NCBI GenBank assembly: GCA_017617355.1
Contig: JAFZWI010000063.1
Coordinates: forward strand, 1-34,355
DNA length: 34,355 bases
Origin: Salinivirgaceae bacterium
Lineage (GTDB): Bacteria > Bacteroidota > Bacteroidia > Bacteroidales > SZUA-534
Direction: 5' to 3'
Shown: piece by piece, positions 6,772-17,600 of the stretch
Numbering within the stretch: the first letter of the stretch is position 1
Layout of the letters: each line of letters opens with the position of its first letter
Made by a program: the position numbers and the translations under genes
The notes under the pieces: generated by a model
Database searches by the model: none
What the model was told of the DNA's origin: nothing
The model's input: the letters and a program-made list of their open reading frames with translations, nothing else

Positions 6772-9700
6772 ATGCAAACAGCTAACAACGAACAAGTTAA
6801 CAAAATGAAGAACTTTGTTTTTACAAATATGCTCAAATGTGCAGCTGTAATTATATCGACTTTTTTGGCAGTTAATGCTTACGGGCAGGAAAAAGCTATG
6901 ACCGACAGCATCTTTGAGGAAGATTTTGAAAATGGTTTGGATAAATGGACACAAGTATACGCCAGCAATCCAACGCGCGACTGGTCAACAAAAATGGGCG
7001 GCGCGACCCCACAGGGCGGCAGCGGGACCAAACCTGAAAGCGCACAGCACGGCGATTTCAACGCATATTTCTACATCTCATCGGTACAGTACACATACTC
7101 TACATATCTTATAAGCCCAACTATCGATTTTTCGGGTGCTCACAAGCCGTTACTCAAATTCTGGTATTCACTCTATGAAAGCCAAATGGGCGAAGTTGAC
7201 AACCCCGAAGAGTTGATTACTGACAATTACGAATTCACACTGTGCTACCGTCTTTCACCAACATCAAGCTGGGTTGAATACCGCAACTACAAAGACGCCA
7301 CAAACGACGTGACACCTTGGCGTTGCGACTCAATATACCTGCCTGAAGAACTTTGCGGAAATGCACAAGTGCAGATAGCTTTTCTAGGAAAAACAAAATC
7401 TATCGGACTCGGTATTTGCATCGATAACATAAAAATCAGGGAGACTCTTGTCATAAACAAATATGTGACATCTATTTATGCATCGCAGCCAAACACCAAC
7501 ATGGTTCCAACAAGTTCTACTGACAACCCTGTTATGATGCTCCGCATACCAGTTTTGGGAAACAACGGCACTCTGATGCTAAAATCGCTAACCGCAACAG
7601 CCTTGCAACAGGCGAGTCTGTCGGTAAAGGAAAACGGAATGAAACTGTTTTATACACAAAACGAAGAATTCCGCACCAACAGACTGCTAGCCACAACATC
7701 AATAAACAACAACGGCAAAGCCACATTCAGCAACATCAACTTCGACCTTCCTCTAGGTAACGCCTATCTGTGGATTACATGCAATATTAAAGACGAAGAC
7801 GGAGAGCACCGTCTGAAAAACAACAAAATAGAATTCAAAATTGAGCCTAATGCCATCAACATCGGCAACTCAACATACCCGAGCAACGAACTGCCAGAAA
7901 AAGAGAAACAGGGACAAGGACGTCTTGTCAACGAATCAATCTTTTTCGACAATTTTGAACTCGCAGCTTTCTCGAACGAAAACTGGACATTTGAAGGCGA
8001 ATTTGAACGAGCTGAGGCCCTAGGCAAAGGCGGCGACAATGGCGGCAACTCCGACCCTGACTATGCTCGAAGCGGTTCTTTTATTATAGGAACCGATATC
8101 ACTGGCAAAGGCTCGGACGACCACTCGCAAGGCAACTACGAGAAAGACATCGACAACCGCGCATACACTGCCACCACCAAAAATTTCACAACTTCTACTT
8201 ATAGCAACTTGGCAAGCTTCAAATACTACAAAGACATCAACATTCTGTACTACCGCTGGCTCAACTGCAACACCGGCGACTCTGCGTTTGTGTCTTACAG
8301 CCTTAACGGCGGCACAACATGGGCAGATGCCTGGCGTACTACCGCTATCATGCAGGAAAGCAGCTGGAACTTCCAGAAACTTAACATAAGTAAATATGCC
8401 GACAAAAAAGAATCTATCAAATTGCAAGTGTCGCTAGGTCCTACACCAAGCCAACTGCAATATAGCGGCTGGAACATTGACGACTTTGCTCTTGTAGGCA
8501 CATTCGTATATGCCGATGCGGCAATAACCGAAATAACCGCACCAAACAACGGATGTGGATTCTCTACTGAAGAATCTGTTAGCATAAAAATCAAAAATGC
8601 AGGCTTTAACGATATTGAGATTCCCTTCACCGTCAGCTACTCGATTGACGGAGGAAAAACTTGGGTTGACAATGAAACCATAACCAGAGGATTAGCACGC
8701 GACGAAGTGTATGAATACACCTTCAATGCCAAAGCAGACCTGAGCAACTACGGCTGGTACGACATTCGCGCCAAAGTTACCCTCGACGAGGACGAATACC
8801 CGCAGAACAACTCTATGCAGAAAAAAGTGTTGTCGTTGCCCTACTACAATCTGCCATATGCCCAAGACTTCAACACCAGCCACGGACATTGGTACAGTTT
8901 CGGCAAAAACAGCACCTGGGAGTACGGAACACTATCGGGAGCTCGCTGCTGGGTTACAAAACTAACCGAGAACTATCCTTCCGGCGATTCCGCTTGGCTC
9001 GAAAGTCCTTGCTTCAACCTAAGCAATGTACAAAAACCAATGCTAAGCTTCAAGCTTAAAGCCGATGCCGCCAACACCGACGGATTGGCTGTTTACTACT
9101 CAACAGACAATGGCGCTTCATGGACTCTTATACCTTACGGCACAAGCTATCCCCGCCTCAATTGGTACAACACCAACTCAAACATAGCCGCACTCGGCAC
9201 TAAAGGTTGGACTGGAGCTTTTGATTGGACATTTATTCAGCAGCTTCTTCCAAATGAACTGGCTGGAGAAAGCTCTGTAAAACTGAAATTCCTATTCCAA
9301 TCAGCAGCCAGTGATGAACCAACCGGACACAACGGTTTTGCCATTGACGACATCCGCCTTTACGAGGCTCCTGCCGACGCCGGTGTTGCTGAAATAGTCA
9401 CACCTGTTTCAGCTTGCTATCTGGACTCAACTCAACAAATAACCGTAAGAATCAAAAACTTTGGTATACGAGGAATAACAAGAGCCGACAGTTTGTTCAC
9501 CACGGTAACCATCAACGACAGGATGACTATAACCGATACATTCCTGCTTGCCATTAATGACACTATCAAGGTTAATGAATCGAAAGATTTCATTTTCAGA
9601 CAAAAAGTGAACATGTGGAACAAGAACGACTATGTGATGACAGCCTACACTGATGTTACTGGCGACACTCTGCTATTCTCCGCCACCAACAACGACACAA

Positions 9701-12700
9701 TCCCCACAAAAAGCATAACTGCAACGGTATGGGGCGAACCTGCGTATACTCTGGGGCCTGATATTGGCACATTAAACCCAAATTCTATTATCATTTTCGG
9801 AGGCAAACAATCTGATGATAATTGGTTCAAATCTTACTATTGGGAATCATTGAAAGATTCTGAAGACAAACCTATCTTGAAGGAAGGTGAAGGAGGGGAA
9901 CTTAAACCTCACACTTCAACACAACGATGGATAGGCATTTTAGACAATGACAAAATTCCCGACTTCCCCGATGAAAAAGAAAAAGGCTACTACTACGAGT
10001 ATCAAATAACCGTAACCACTCAAGAACACAATTGCGTAGCTAAAGACACCATACGTATCATAAAATCAAAAACTGATATAAGCATTGATAATGTCGCTTT
10101 CAAATTCGATTACCCGGAAGAAGGCAGCGCTAACCCTCAGGAATTTACGCGAATTACACCTAACAAGCCAGAATTTGGCAACACTCAATACTGCATCAGC
10201 AAACAACCTGAAAAGGTTACTGTAACGGTTAAAAACAATGCGGAAGTCAAAGTTGACCAAGGCGAAAAAATATCTCTGTGCTACACATATTTAGATGCCG
10301 ACAACAACATTTGCACTTATGCCGAAGACACTATCATGCAAAACGACATGCAACCCGAAGCGTCATTTGATTATACATTTAAGCAAGCTCCCGAGTTGAC
10401 ACTCGGCATTTTGCAAGAACTTCACTTCTTTGTCCGCATCAATGCCGACATGAAACATAACAACGACTCGGCAACTATAAGCGTAAACGCTTGGCCTCTG
10501 CCAACAGCTGACCTTGGAAATGACAGTTTGCTGATTCAAGACCCCTCTAACCGTTTGCTTACAACACCCAATATCAGTAACGCCAGCTATCTATGGCAAG
10601 ACGGCCTGACAACAAGCCGTTCGTTTATAATAACAGAAACAAACACCGCCTACTATTGGGTTTCAGTTACCGATGAGCACAACTGCGGCATAGCCACTGA
10701 CAGTATGTTGATTGTCAGCGACAACTGGAAGATTAATGAGATTGTAAGCCCTAACGACCAATGCGAGCCAATTGATGCGGCAGAACTGGAAGTATCAATA
10801 ACAAACCTCAGCGTTAACAACTACTCCGACACGATAATTCCAGTAGCAATCACCATCAATGGCGAGGTTACAAACAGTGTTATCGAAATTGAAAATTTGG
10901 CTGCCGGAGAATCATTAACCTACACATTCAACGATATGCCAATTGACATGTCGGAACCAGGAACCTATTCTATTTCAGTGCGCATCTTACCAACTCACGA
11001 TATCAACCGAAACGACAACATCACATACAAAGATGTCAACATCTGGGGTGTACGACAGGTTGATTTGGGCGATGACCTTATCTTCACATTAGAGGCAGAC
11101 ACCATAACGCTTGATGCTGGTGAAGGATTCAAATCATACTATTGGGTAGTTTATAATGATGATAAAAATGATACTCTAAGCACCGAGCAATCATTTACAA
11201 TACCAAGCATCAATTCAAAAACATATGCAATACAAGTTGAAGATTTCCACGATTGTCCCGAGTCGGAATTTGAGGTAACCATCATGCCTTTCGACTTGAG
11301 CATTACCGAAATATCATCGCCTAAAACATCATGCGACCTCAATAGTGCGACAACTGCCGAACTGAAAATCTACAACAACAGTAATGAAAAAATAGACGAA
11401 GGCACTCCGATATACATTTATGTTCAAACCGACAACGGCGATGTATTTGAACATGAACAGGATTTGCCAGAGATTGAAATTGGTCAGTCGCAACAAATAT
11501 CTTTCAACTACACTCCCACATTCACAGGAAACACATCTGACCACACTGTCAAAATGTGGTTATCGTGGGACAACGATGTTTTCTACGACAACGATACCCT
11601 GTCGCAGACAATTCATCAATACGCACGACCAGAACCCTTCGATTTGGGCAGTGACATCTACACCACCCGCCCAGATACCGTACAACTTGTTGCGCCTATC
11701 GGTTATAGCAACTACATCTGGAGTAATGACTCAACTGGCAGCAACATCCTCAATGTCAACTATAGCGGCTCTGAAAAATATTGGGTACGCGTGGTTAACG
11801 GCTACGGATGCTCCACTACCGACAGCATTTCAATTTTCACTACCGACTTGACACTTAGTATTGTTGAAGGAGCGGCAAATTCCTGCTCACCAATTAACAA
11901 CGACAGCGTGAAAGCTCAGATTAAAGTGAACCGCAACAACACCGTACCGGCCGGAGCGCAATTCACCGCAACATTCGAATGTAACGGATACACCGGCACA
12001 AAAGAGATTGTTACCACTAAGGATATAACTTTCGAAGAACCATACACCTTCAATTTCGACAAATTAGTTACCCTACCCGACACTGGTAACTACACTCTTA
12101 GCACCAGTCTGACAGTACACAACACTATTGATGTCAACAGCGACAACAATGTAGCAACTCCAACAGTTCGCATTGGAGCGCTGCAACTGCCGTTTAAAGA
12201 CACCGTGCGCACCTATGACGATATTTACATAATTGATGCGGGAACACAATTCTCAACATTCAGTTGGGTTGACAATCCGCTTGCCGACCAACGTTTGGCC
12301 GTTGTATCAAGCGGAAAATACACCGTAAATGTTGTTGATACCAATGGTTGCGCCAACACCGACTCAACCTATATCTACTTTGTAGTTCCAAGCTACGAAA
12401 TCAGCGGATTGGGATTTGCGTCAACCTTGTGCGCACCAAACGATTTGACTGAGATTTCATTCTATGTGAAGAATACTGGAAACGACTTGGTTGCCGCAGG
12501 AACAGTTATTCCGGCTTCTTATAAGATAGACAACAATGCAACTGTGAATGAGAATTTTACCCTGACAAAGAACCTAAGGGAAAATGACTCGTTGCTGATT
12601 CAATTCAACACAAAAGCCGATGTGCGCGAAACCGGCTCATACACAATGTTGCTCGACGCTGATGTTAACGGATATGTGACAACAACTGTTAAAGCCATAA

Positions 12701-13743
12701 CCGTAATGGAGAACCCAACTCCTGACCTTGGCGAAGACATCAACACTGATAAAGACAGCTGGGAACTGACTCCTGGTACCAACTACAATAAATTCTTATG
12801 GAGCACAGGCGAAACCTCTTATAACATCAATGTTACAAAGACCGGCAGCTACTGGGTAACCGTAACCAACAACTACGGCTGCTCGGCCAACGATACCATT
12901 TCGGTTCACTTCATAGATCCAGAGGTGAGCATTGCCGCCCTCAACAGCGCAGCAACATACTGCGGCGACATTGTTGACCAAAACTTCGAAATAAACTTGA
13001 GCAACAGCGGTGTGAAGAATATTGCCGCCGGACATACCATAGGCTTTACTTGCACCACGGGCAGCACAACCGTTGCTGACTCTATAAAACTGCCTAACGA
13101 CTTTTTCGCCGGTGCAAGCTTCAACTACACGCTTAACACACCAGTATCGATTGAGGGAGTTGGACCGCACACCCTCTTGTTCACTGTCAACATCGATGGA
13201 AAGCAGACCGACATTTCAGCTTTCACTGTCAACATCTACGACTTCCCGACACTCAATTTTGGCAACGACGAGCTGGTAGTAGAGAAGTATCCGTACACAC
13301 TCTCAGCTCCCGCTGCATATACTGAGTATCTATGGAATGATGGAAGCACTGACAACAGCATCAGTGTGAACTCTGACGGCACATATTCTCTTACCGTTAC
13401 TGACGAAAACAATTGCACGGCATCAAGCAGCATCAAAATAAAATTGAAGGATGCTGGCGGATCAGAAAATCCACATAATCATTCTGCCATCAACAGTCTG
13501 GCCGAAGGCGAAATTGGCATCTATCCTAATCCGGCTGACAACACCATCAACATCGACTTCAGCCAAAGCCAGCTGACAGGCAGCCGCATCTGGATTTCAA
13601 GTATTACCGGAAAAGTGCTGATGACCGACGTTCAAACATCCGACATTATGCAGATTGACATAAGCAACTGGCCGCAAGGCATATACATAATAAAGATTGT
13701 GAATGGCGACACATCAGGATTCATCAAATTCGTAAAACGATAA
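6772..13743 (+). CDS. Giant secreted repeat adhesin with type A T9SS sorting domain
   Basis: A 2323-residue surface or secreted protein. A second ATG at 6805 gives the more classical signal peptide (MKNFVFTNMLKCAAVIISTF...NAYGQ) and may be the true start. Three jellyroll domains of MAM/cleaved-adhesin type follow (from about residues 45, 390 and 700), each with FxxDFE- or AQDFN-like openings and 'IDDI/IDNI' endings. From about residue 580 on, and regularly after residue 1100, CARDB-like beta-sandwiches (INEIVSPNDQC, ITEISSPKTSC, LSIVEGAANSC) alternate with Ig/PKD-like domains (LGEDI...FLWSTGE...YWVTVTNNYGC) in modules of about 180 residues. Residues about 2245-2323 form the type A sorting domain (GIYPNPADNTINIDF ... 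QGIYIIKIVNG ... FIKFVKR), normally cleaved after passage through the T9SS. Likely an adhesin or stalk; no catalytic domain is seen. It is transcribed alone, from the promoter at 6693 to the terminator at 13750. Confidence 0.92.
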   Translation: MQTANNEQVNKMKNFVFTNMLKCAAVIISTFLAVNAYGQEKAMTDSIFEEDFENGLDKWTQVYASNPTRDWSTKMGGATPQGGSGTKPESAQHGDFNAYFYISSVQYTYSTYLISPTIDFSGAHKPLLKFWYSLYESQMGEVDNPEELITDNYEFTLCYRLSPTSSWVEYRNYKDATNDVTPWRCDSIYLPEELCGNAQVQIAFLGKTKSIGLGICIDNIKIRETLVINKYVTSIYASQPNTNMVPTSSTDNPVMMLRIPVLGNNGTLMLKSLTATALQQASLSVKENGMKLFYTQNEEFRTNRLLATTSINNNGKATFSNINFDLPLGNAYLWITCNIKDEDGEHRLKNNKIEFKIEPNAINIGNSTYPSNELPEKEKQGQGRLVNESIFFDNFELAAFSNENWTFEGEFERAEALGKGGDNGGNSDPDYARSGSFIIGTDITGKGSDDHSQGNYEKDIDNRAYTATTKNFTTSTYSNLASFKYYKDINILYYRWLNCNTGDSAFVSYSLNGGTTWADAWRTTAIMQESSWNFQKLNISKYADKKESIKLQVSLGPTPSQLQYSGWNIDDFALVGTFVYADAAITEITAPNNGCGFSTEESVSIKIKNAGFNDIEIPFTVSYSIDGGKTWVDNETITRGLARDEVYEYTFNAKADLSNYGWYDIRAKVTLDEDEYPQNNSMQKKVLSLPYYNLPYAQDFNTSHGHWYSFGKNSTWEYGTLSGARCWVTKLTENYPSGDSAWLESPCFNLSNVQKPMLSFKLKADAANTDGLAVYYSTDNGASWTLIPYGTSYPRLNWYNTNSNIAALGTKGWTGAFDWTFIQQLLPNELAGESSVKLKFLFQSAASDEPTGHNGFAIDDIRLYEAPADAGVAEIVTPVSACYLDSTQQITVRIKNFGIRGITRADSLFTTVTINDRMTITDTFLLAINDTIKVNESKDFIFRQKVNMWNKNDYVMTAYTDVTGDTLLFSATNNDTIPTKSITATVWGEPAYTLGPDIGTLNPNSIIIFGGKQSDDNWFKSYYWESLKDSEDKPILKEGEGGELKPHTSTQRWIGILDNDKIPDFPDEKEKGYYYEYQITVTTQEHNCVAKDTIRIIKSKTDISIDNVAFKFDYPEEGSANPQEFTRITPNKPEFGNTQYCISKQPEKVTVTVKNNAEVKVDQGEKISLCYTYLDADNNICTYAEDTIMQNDMQPEASFDYTFKQAPELTLGILQELHFFVRINADMKHNNDSATISVNAWPLPTADLGNDSLLIQDPSNRLLTTPNISNASYLWQDGLTTSRSFIITETNTAYYWVSVTDEHNCGIATDSMLIVSDNWKINEIVSPNDQCEPIDAAELEVSITNLSVNNYSDTIIPVAITINGEVTNSVIEIENLAAGESLTYTFNDMPIDMSEPGTYSISVRILPTHDINRNDNITYKDVNIWGVRQVDLGDDLIFTLEADTITLDAGEGFKSYYWVVYNDDKNDTLSTEQSFTIPSINSKTYAIQVEDFHDCPESEFEVTIMPFDLSITEISSPKTSCDLNSATTAELKIYNNSNEKIDEGTPIYIYVQTDNGDVFEHEQDLPEIEIGQSQQISFNYTPTFTGNTSDHTVKMWLSWDNDVFYDNDTLSQTIHQYARPEPFDLGSDIYTTRPDTVQLVAPIGYSNYIWSNDSTGSNILNVNYSGSEKYWVRVVNGYGCSTTDSISIFTTDLTLSIVEGAANSCSPINNDSVKAQIKVNRNNTVPAGAQFTATFECNGYTGTKEIVTTKDITFEEPYTFNFDKLVTLPDTGNYTLSTSLTVHNTIDVNSDNNVATPTVRIGALQLPFKDTVRTYDDIYIIDAGTQFSTFSWVDNPLADQRLAVVSSGKYTVNVVDTNGCANTDSTYIYFVVPSYEISGLGFASTLCAPNDLTEISFYVKNTGNDLVAAGTVIPASYKIDNNATVNENFTLTKNLRENDSLLIQFNTKADVRETGSYTMLLDADVNGYVTTTVKAITVMENPTPDLGEDINTDKDSWELTPGTNYNKFLWSTGETSYNINVTKTGSYWVTVTNNYGCSANDTISVHFIDPEVSIAALNSAATYCGDIVDQNFEINLSNSGVKNIAAGHTIGFTCTTGSTTVADSIKLPNDFFAGASFNYTLNTPVSIEGVGPHTLLFTVNIDGKQTDISAFTVNIYDFPTLNFGNDELVVEKYPYTLSAPAAYTEYLWNDGSTDNSISVNSDGTYSLTVTDENNCTASSSIKIKLKDAGGSENPHNHSAINSLAEGEIGIYPNPADNTINIDFSQSQLTGSRIWISSITGKVLMTDVQTSDIMQIDISNWPQGIYIIKIVNGDTSGFIKFVKR

Positions 13744-13749
13744 CTTGTT

Positions 13750-13794
13750 AAACGGGATTTTGCGTAAAACAGAAATGCAAAATCCCGTTTTTTT
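13750..13794 (+). terminator. Rho-independent terminator of the type A adhesin
   Basis: A 14-bp perfect stem, AAACGGGATTTTGC (13750-13763) with GCAAAATCCCGTTT (13777-13790), has a 13-base loop and is followed by T residues, 6 bp after the stop codon. The next gene begins only 15 bp later, so truA transcription needs read-through or a promoter within this stretch. Confidence 0.9.
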
Positions 13795-13809
13795 AAATTT
13801 CAAATACCG

Positions 13810-14550
13810 ATGCGCTATTTTTTAGTTCTCGACTACAACGGAGCAAACTATTGCGGCTGGCAGCGGCAACCGGAACAGGACACCGTGCAGGAACGCATTG
13901 AGAAAGCGCTATCGACACTTCTGCGCCACGAGACCGAGATAACCGGCGCCGGCCGCACCGACACTGGTGTTCATGCCCGCAACTATGTGGCGCATTTCGA
14001 TTCCGATGTTGAGACGCTGCACACCGATGCCGATTTCCTTTACAAACTGAACTGCATTTTGCCTTTCGACATCAACATTCAGCGCATTGCACAAATGCAC
14101 CCAGAAGCCCACGCCCGCTTCGATGCAACTCGGCGCACATACAAATATTACATCACCACACGGAAAGATGTTTTCCGATACCCTCTCACCCACCGCGCAA
14201 AAAATCTCGACATCGAAAAAATGAACGCCGCCGCGGCCAAATTACTGGAATATACTGATTTTACGAGTTTCAGCAAACTCAACACCGATGTAAAAACCAA
14301 CAACTGCACCATTTTTGAGGCTCAGTGGGCTGAATCCGAAGGTGAACTTGTTTTCACCATCACAGCTAACCGTTTTCTGCGCAATATGGTACGCGCCATT
14401 GTCGGCACACTTATCGAAGTGGGCTACGGCAAATTAACCACTGCGGATTTCTGCCGCATCATCGAATCAAAAGACCGCAGCCAGGCAGGAACCTCTGCTC
14501 CGGCGCAAGCTTTGTTTTTGGAAAAGATTGAATACCCATACACAGTTTAG
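13810..14550 (+). CDS. truA: tRNA pseudouridine(38-40) synthase
   Basis: TruA isomerises uridines at positions 38, 39 and 40 in the anticodon stem-loop of many tRNAs. The 246-residue protein has the standard length and opening (MRYFLVLDYNGANYCGWQRQ). It carries the catalytic signature GAGRTDTGVHA with the nucleophile at Asp51, then FDATRRTYKYYI and the C-terminal RFLRNMVRAIVGTLIEVG. No key residue is missing. It lies between two giant T9SS substrates on the same strand, directly after a strong terminator, and I see no clear promoter of its own; expression may depend on partial read-through. This is an isolated housekeeping gene with no functional link to its neighbours that I can see. Confidence 0.97.
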   Translation: MRYFLVLDYNGANYCGWQRQPEQDTVQERIEKALSTLLRHETEITGAGRTDTGVHARNYVAHFDSDVETLHTDADFLYKLNCILPFDINIQRIAQMHPEAHARFDATRRTYKYYITTRKDVFRYPLTHRAKNLDIEKMNAAAAKLLEYTDFTSFSKLNTDVKTNNCTIFEAQWAESEGELVFTITANRFLRNMVRAIVGTLIEVGYGKLTTADFCRIIESKDRSQAGTSAPAQALFLEKIEYPYTV

Positions 14551-14587
14551 GCGTATCTCTCAAATTCGCACAGAAACCATTTTTCGT

Positions 14588-14618
14588 TTGTCTTTCCCCT
14601 TAAAAAAGACTACTTTTA
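14588..14618 (+). promoter_or_regulatory. Probable promoter for the PKD giant and PorP/SprF gene
   Basis: TTG (14588-14590) is followed by a 20-base spacer and TACTTTTA (14611-14618), which differs from TAnnTTTG only in the last base. Transcription would start near 14625, about 35 bases before the ATG at 14661. Confidence 0.45.
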
Positions 14619-14660
14619 CAGCTGATTTTGCATATAATGTACATTTTATTGTAAACCAAT

Positions 14661-17600
14661 ATGAAAAGCACGTCAAAAATATTGTTAATCAGTATTTTAA
14701 CTATTATATCATATTTCAATGGTTTTGCCCAAACCGATAAGGAATTCTGGTTCTGCGTACCGCAGGTTACATGGCAGCATGAAGGAGATATTCCCAAACT
14801 GCTAATAACAGCTCTTGATGCAGACGCTGATGTTACTATTGAAATGCCAATGGAAAGTGGGTTTACCACAGTAAAATTACGTGTGCCCAAGAACACTTCA
14901 TACACATATAAATTTGATGCCTACATGCAATGCCCGAGACAGGGTAAAAAAGAAGGCACTCATCAAGAAGACAACATATTGGAAAGCGGCTTATATATTA
15001 ATGGAAGTTATGAAAGCTGCAAAGTTAAAAATAAAGGCATACACATTAGCTCAACTGCTTTAATAACCGCTTATTTGGAACGCGGCTGGACAAACAATGA
15101 TGACATTTGGGCTTTGAAAGGCAAAAATGCCCTTGGCACAGAATTTATAGTACCTTCACAAAACTCTTTTAAAAACCATAACTTTGGAGGGACTTCTAAT
15201 GAAGATCCAAATGCGTGGAACGCCATTGACATTGTTGCTGCCGAAGACTGCAAGGTAACAGTCGATTTGACATCTGCAATTGCTAATTATAAAGTTCTTA
15301 CTGGTAATACAATAACACCAGCCAATTTGATTAATGGATGGACAGCAAGTTGGGGAACAAAGCATCAATTCACGCTGAGAAAAGGCCAATCTCTTAATAT
15401 ACAAGCAAAATCTCAAAGTGCGGACAGCCATTTAGGCGGTACAATAATAACCTCTACCGGAAATATTGTTGTGCAATGGAAAGACGACTCTTTGCACGAG
15501 CTCAACAAACATAATCCTAAATATGCTGACGAATATGACGGTGAAGGTGGTTGCTATGATTTGATTGGTGACCAGTTAGTACCCACAAAACTTGCTGGTA
15601 CTGAGTATATTGTAATGCGAGGACAACTTGGGCATTATTCTTCTGGCAACGGCAAAAAAGGCGAATACATTTATTTAATGTCTATTAGCGATGGAACAAC
15701 CGATATCAGCGCAGTTTCAGACGAGGGAGATGCTGTTACCATACCTTCGTTGACAGGTAAAGGAAGAATGACAAGGGTTCTGTTGAACAGCGCACAAGTT
15801 GGTGTTGATCCAAACAAAAATTATGATGCATTACATATAACCGCTACAAAACCGATTATTGTGATGCATATGGCCGGATTCGGCTGCGAGGTTGGCGGAG
15901 CTATACTGCCCACAATCAATGGTTGCACTGGATCAACCTCAGTATCTGTCAGCCGTTCCACATCTGAGGGATTCTTCCTAAACATTATGTGCAAAGTGGC
16001 TCATAAAGGTGATTTCACAATTCTTGTAAACGGGAACTCATACCCAATACCTGAAAGTTGGTTTAAAGAAATTCCAAATACTGGCTGGTGGTATTTGAGC
16101 CGCGACCATGTTGAGTTTGGAAAAGCGCAAGGTAGCATTCCTGCCGTAAACACTGGTAGTGTAGTAAAAGTAACCAACTCAACAGGATTGTTCCACCTCG
16201 CCATAATAAACGGCGGTACAGGTTCGGGTTGCCGCTATGGCTACTTTTCAAACTTCTCTGACGATTATGGCCATGCTGTTACGGTATCAGATGAATTTGA
16301 ATCGGATTATTCACCATACTGCTATGGTGACACTATCAGTTTGCAAGCAACCGGCGGCATCGCATACTTGTGGAAATACTCACAAGGCTTGGCACTCGGA
16401 CACGACACAACGTTTGTAAGCGAAAACGACAAAACCTCTGCCACTCCGCGAGTTCACCCACCTACGGGAACAAATGTCTATCAAGTAACAATATGGCGTG
16501 CCTGCTATAAAGGACTTAATGTTGACACCACCATTAACGTATGGACATACGGTTACGGCAAGATAACATCGAATTTCAACATAACAGAACTTGGACACTG
16601 CAGTCCCAAAGGCATTGTTGTTGAAAACAACAGTACCGGTGCCAGCCTTTACTCGTGGCAAATAAGCGACGGAAGTGAAACAAACGCTGTGAGTATGTCG
16701 AAAGACTATGGAAAAGACACCGTATATTTTGAAAACAATACGGCATCGAAAGCCAACTACACGCTATCGCTAACCACATCAATAGGATACAACTGCCCGG
16801 CAACAGCAAGCAAAAGCTTTGATGTGTGTCCGACAGTTACAACAAGCATAACTCCCGATGTTTCAAAAGGCTGCCAACCGCTGAGTGTCAAATTCACCAA
16901 CACCTTCAGTGAATCAGTTGACTATGCCGTACTCGACTTTGGTGACGGCAGCGATAAGGTGATAGCCACGTCAAAAGCCCAAATTCAGAATCTGCTTACG
17001 CAAACTCACGTTTATAACAACTCGAACACTACCGATGCCAAATACAAAGCATCGATAACAGCCTACGACATAGCAAACGGCGGAGGATGCTCGGCAACTG
17101 ACACTGTCGAGATAATAGTTTACGGAATGGTGAAGGCTCTTTTTGCCTTAGACAAATCGGAAGCCTGCTCGCCAATGGAAGTAAACTTCACAAACTTCAG
17201 TATCGGCGATGATACACGAACCAAATATACCTGGAGTGGAATGCCATCCACCACAGACCAGACAACATACCCCATAAGCGGTACTATTCCTGCTGCAAAC
17301 TCGGCAAAAGCCAACTTCCAACTGACACTCGGAAACAACGGCTCAGCTCCCATAGAATATTCTGGTTTCAAACTGACCGCCGTCCGCACTAATAGCGACG
17401 GAACCCAGTGTACTGATGCTATGACAAGCAGCGACAAACTGAAAATAAACCCGCATTTCGAAGTCCATTTCACTGCTGAGCCTAACACTATCTGTAACCC
17501 TGGAATTGTTACATTCACCAACACATCGAATGACAAAACCGACGGGACGCAGTTCAAGTGGCATTTGGGCGACGGCACAAGCAGCGGTAGCACCATGCAG

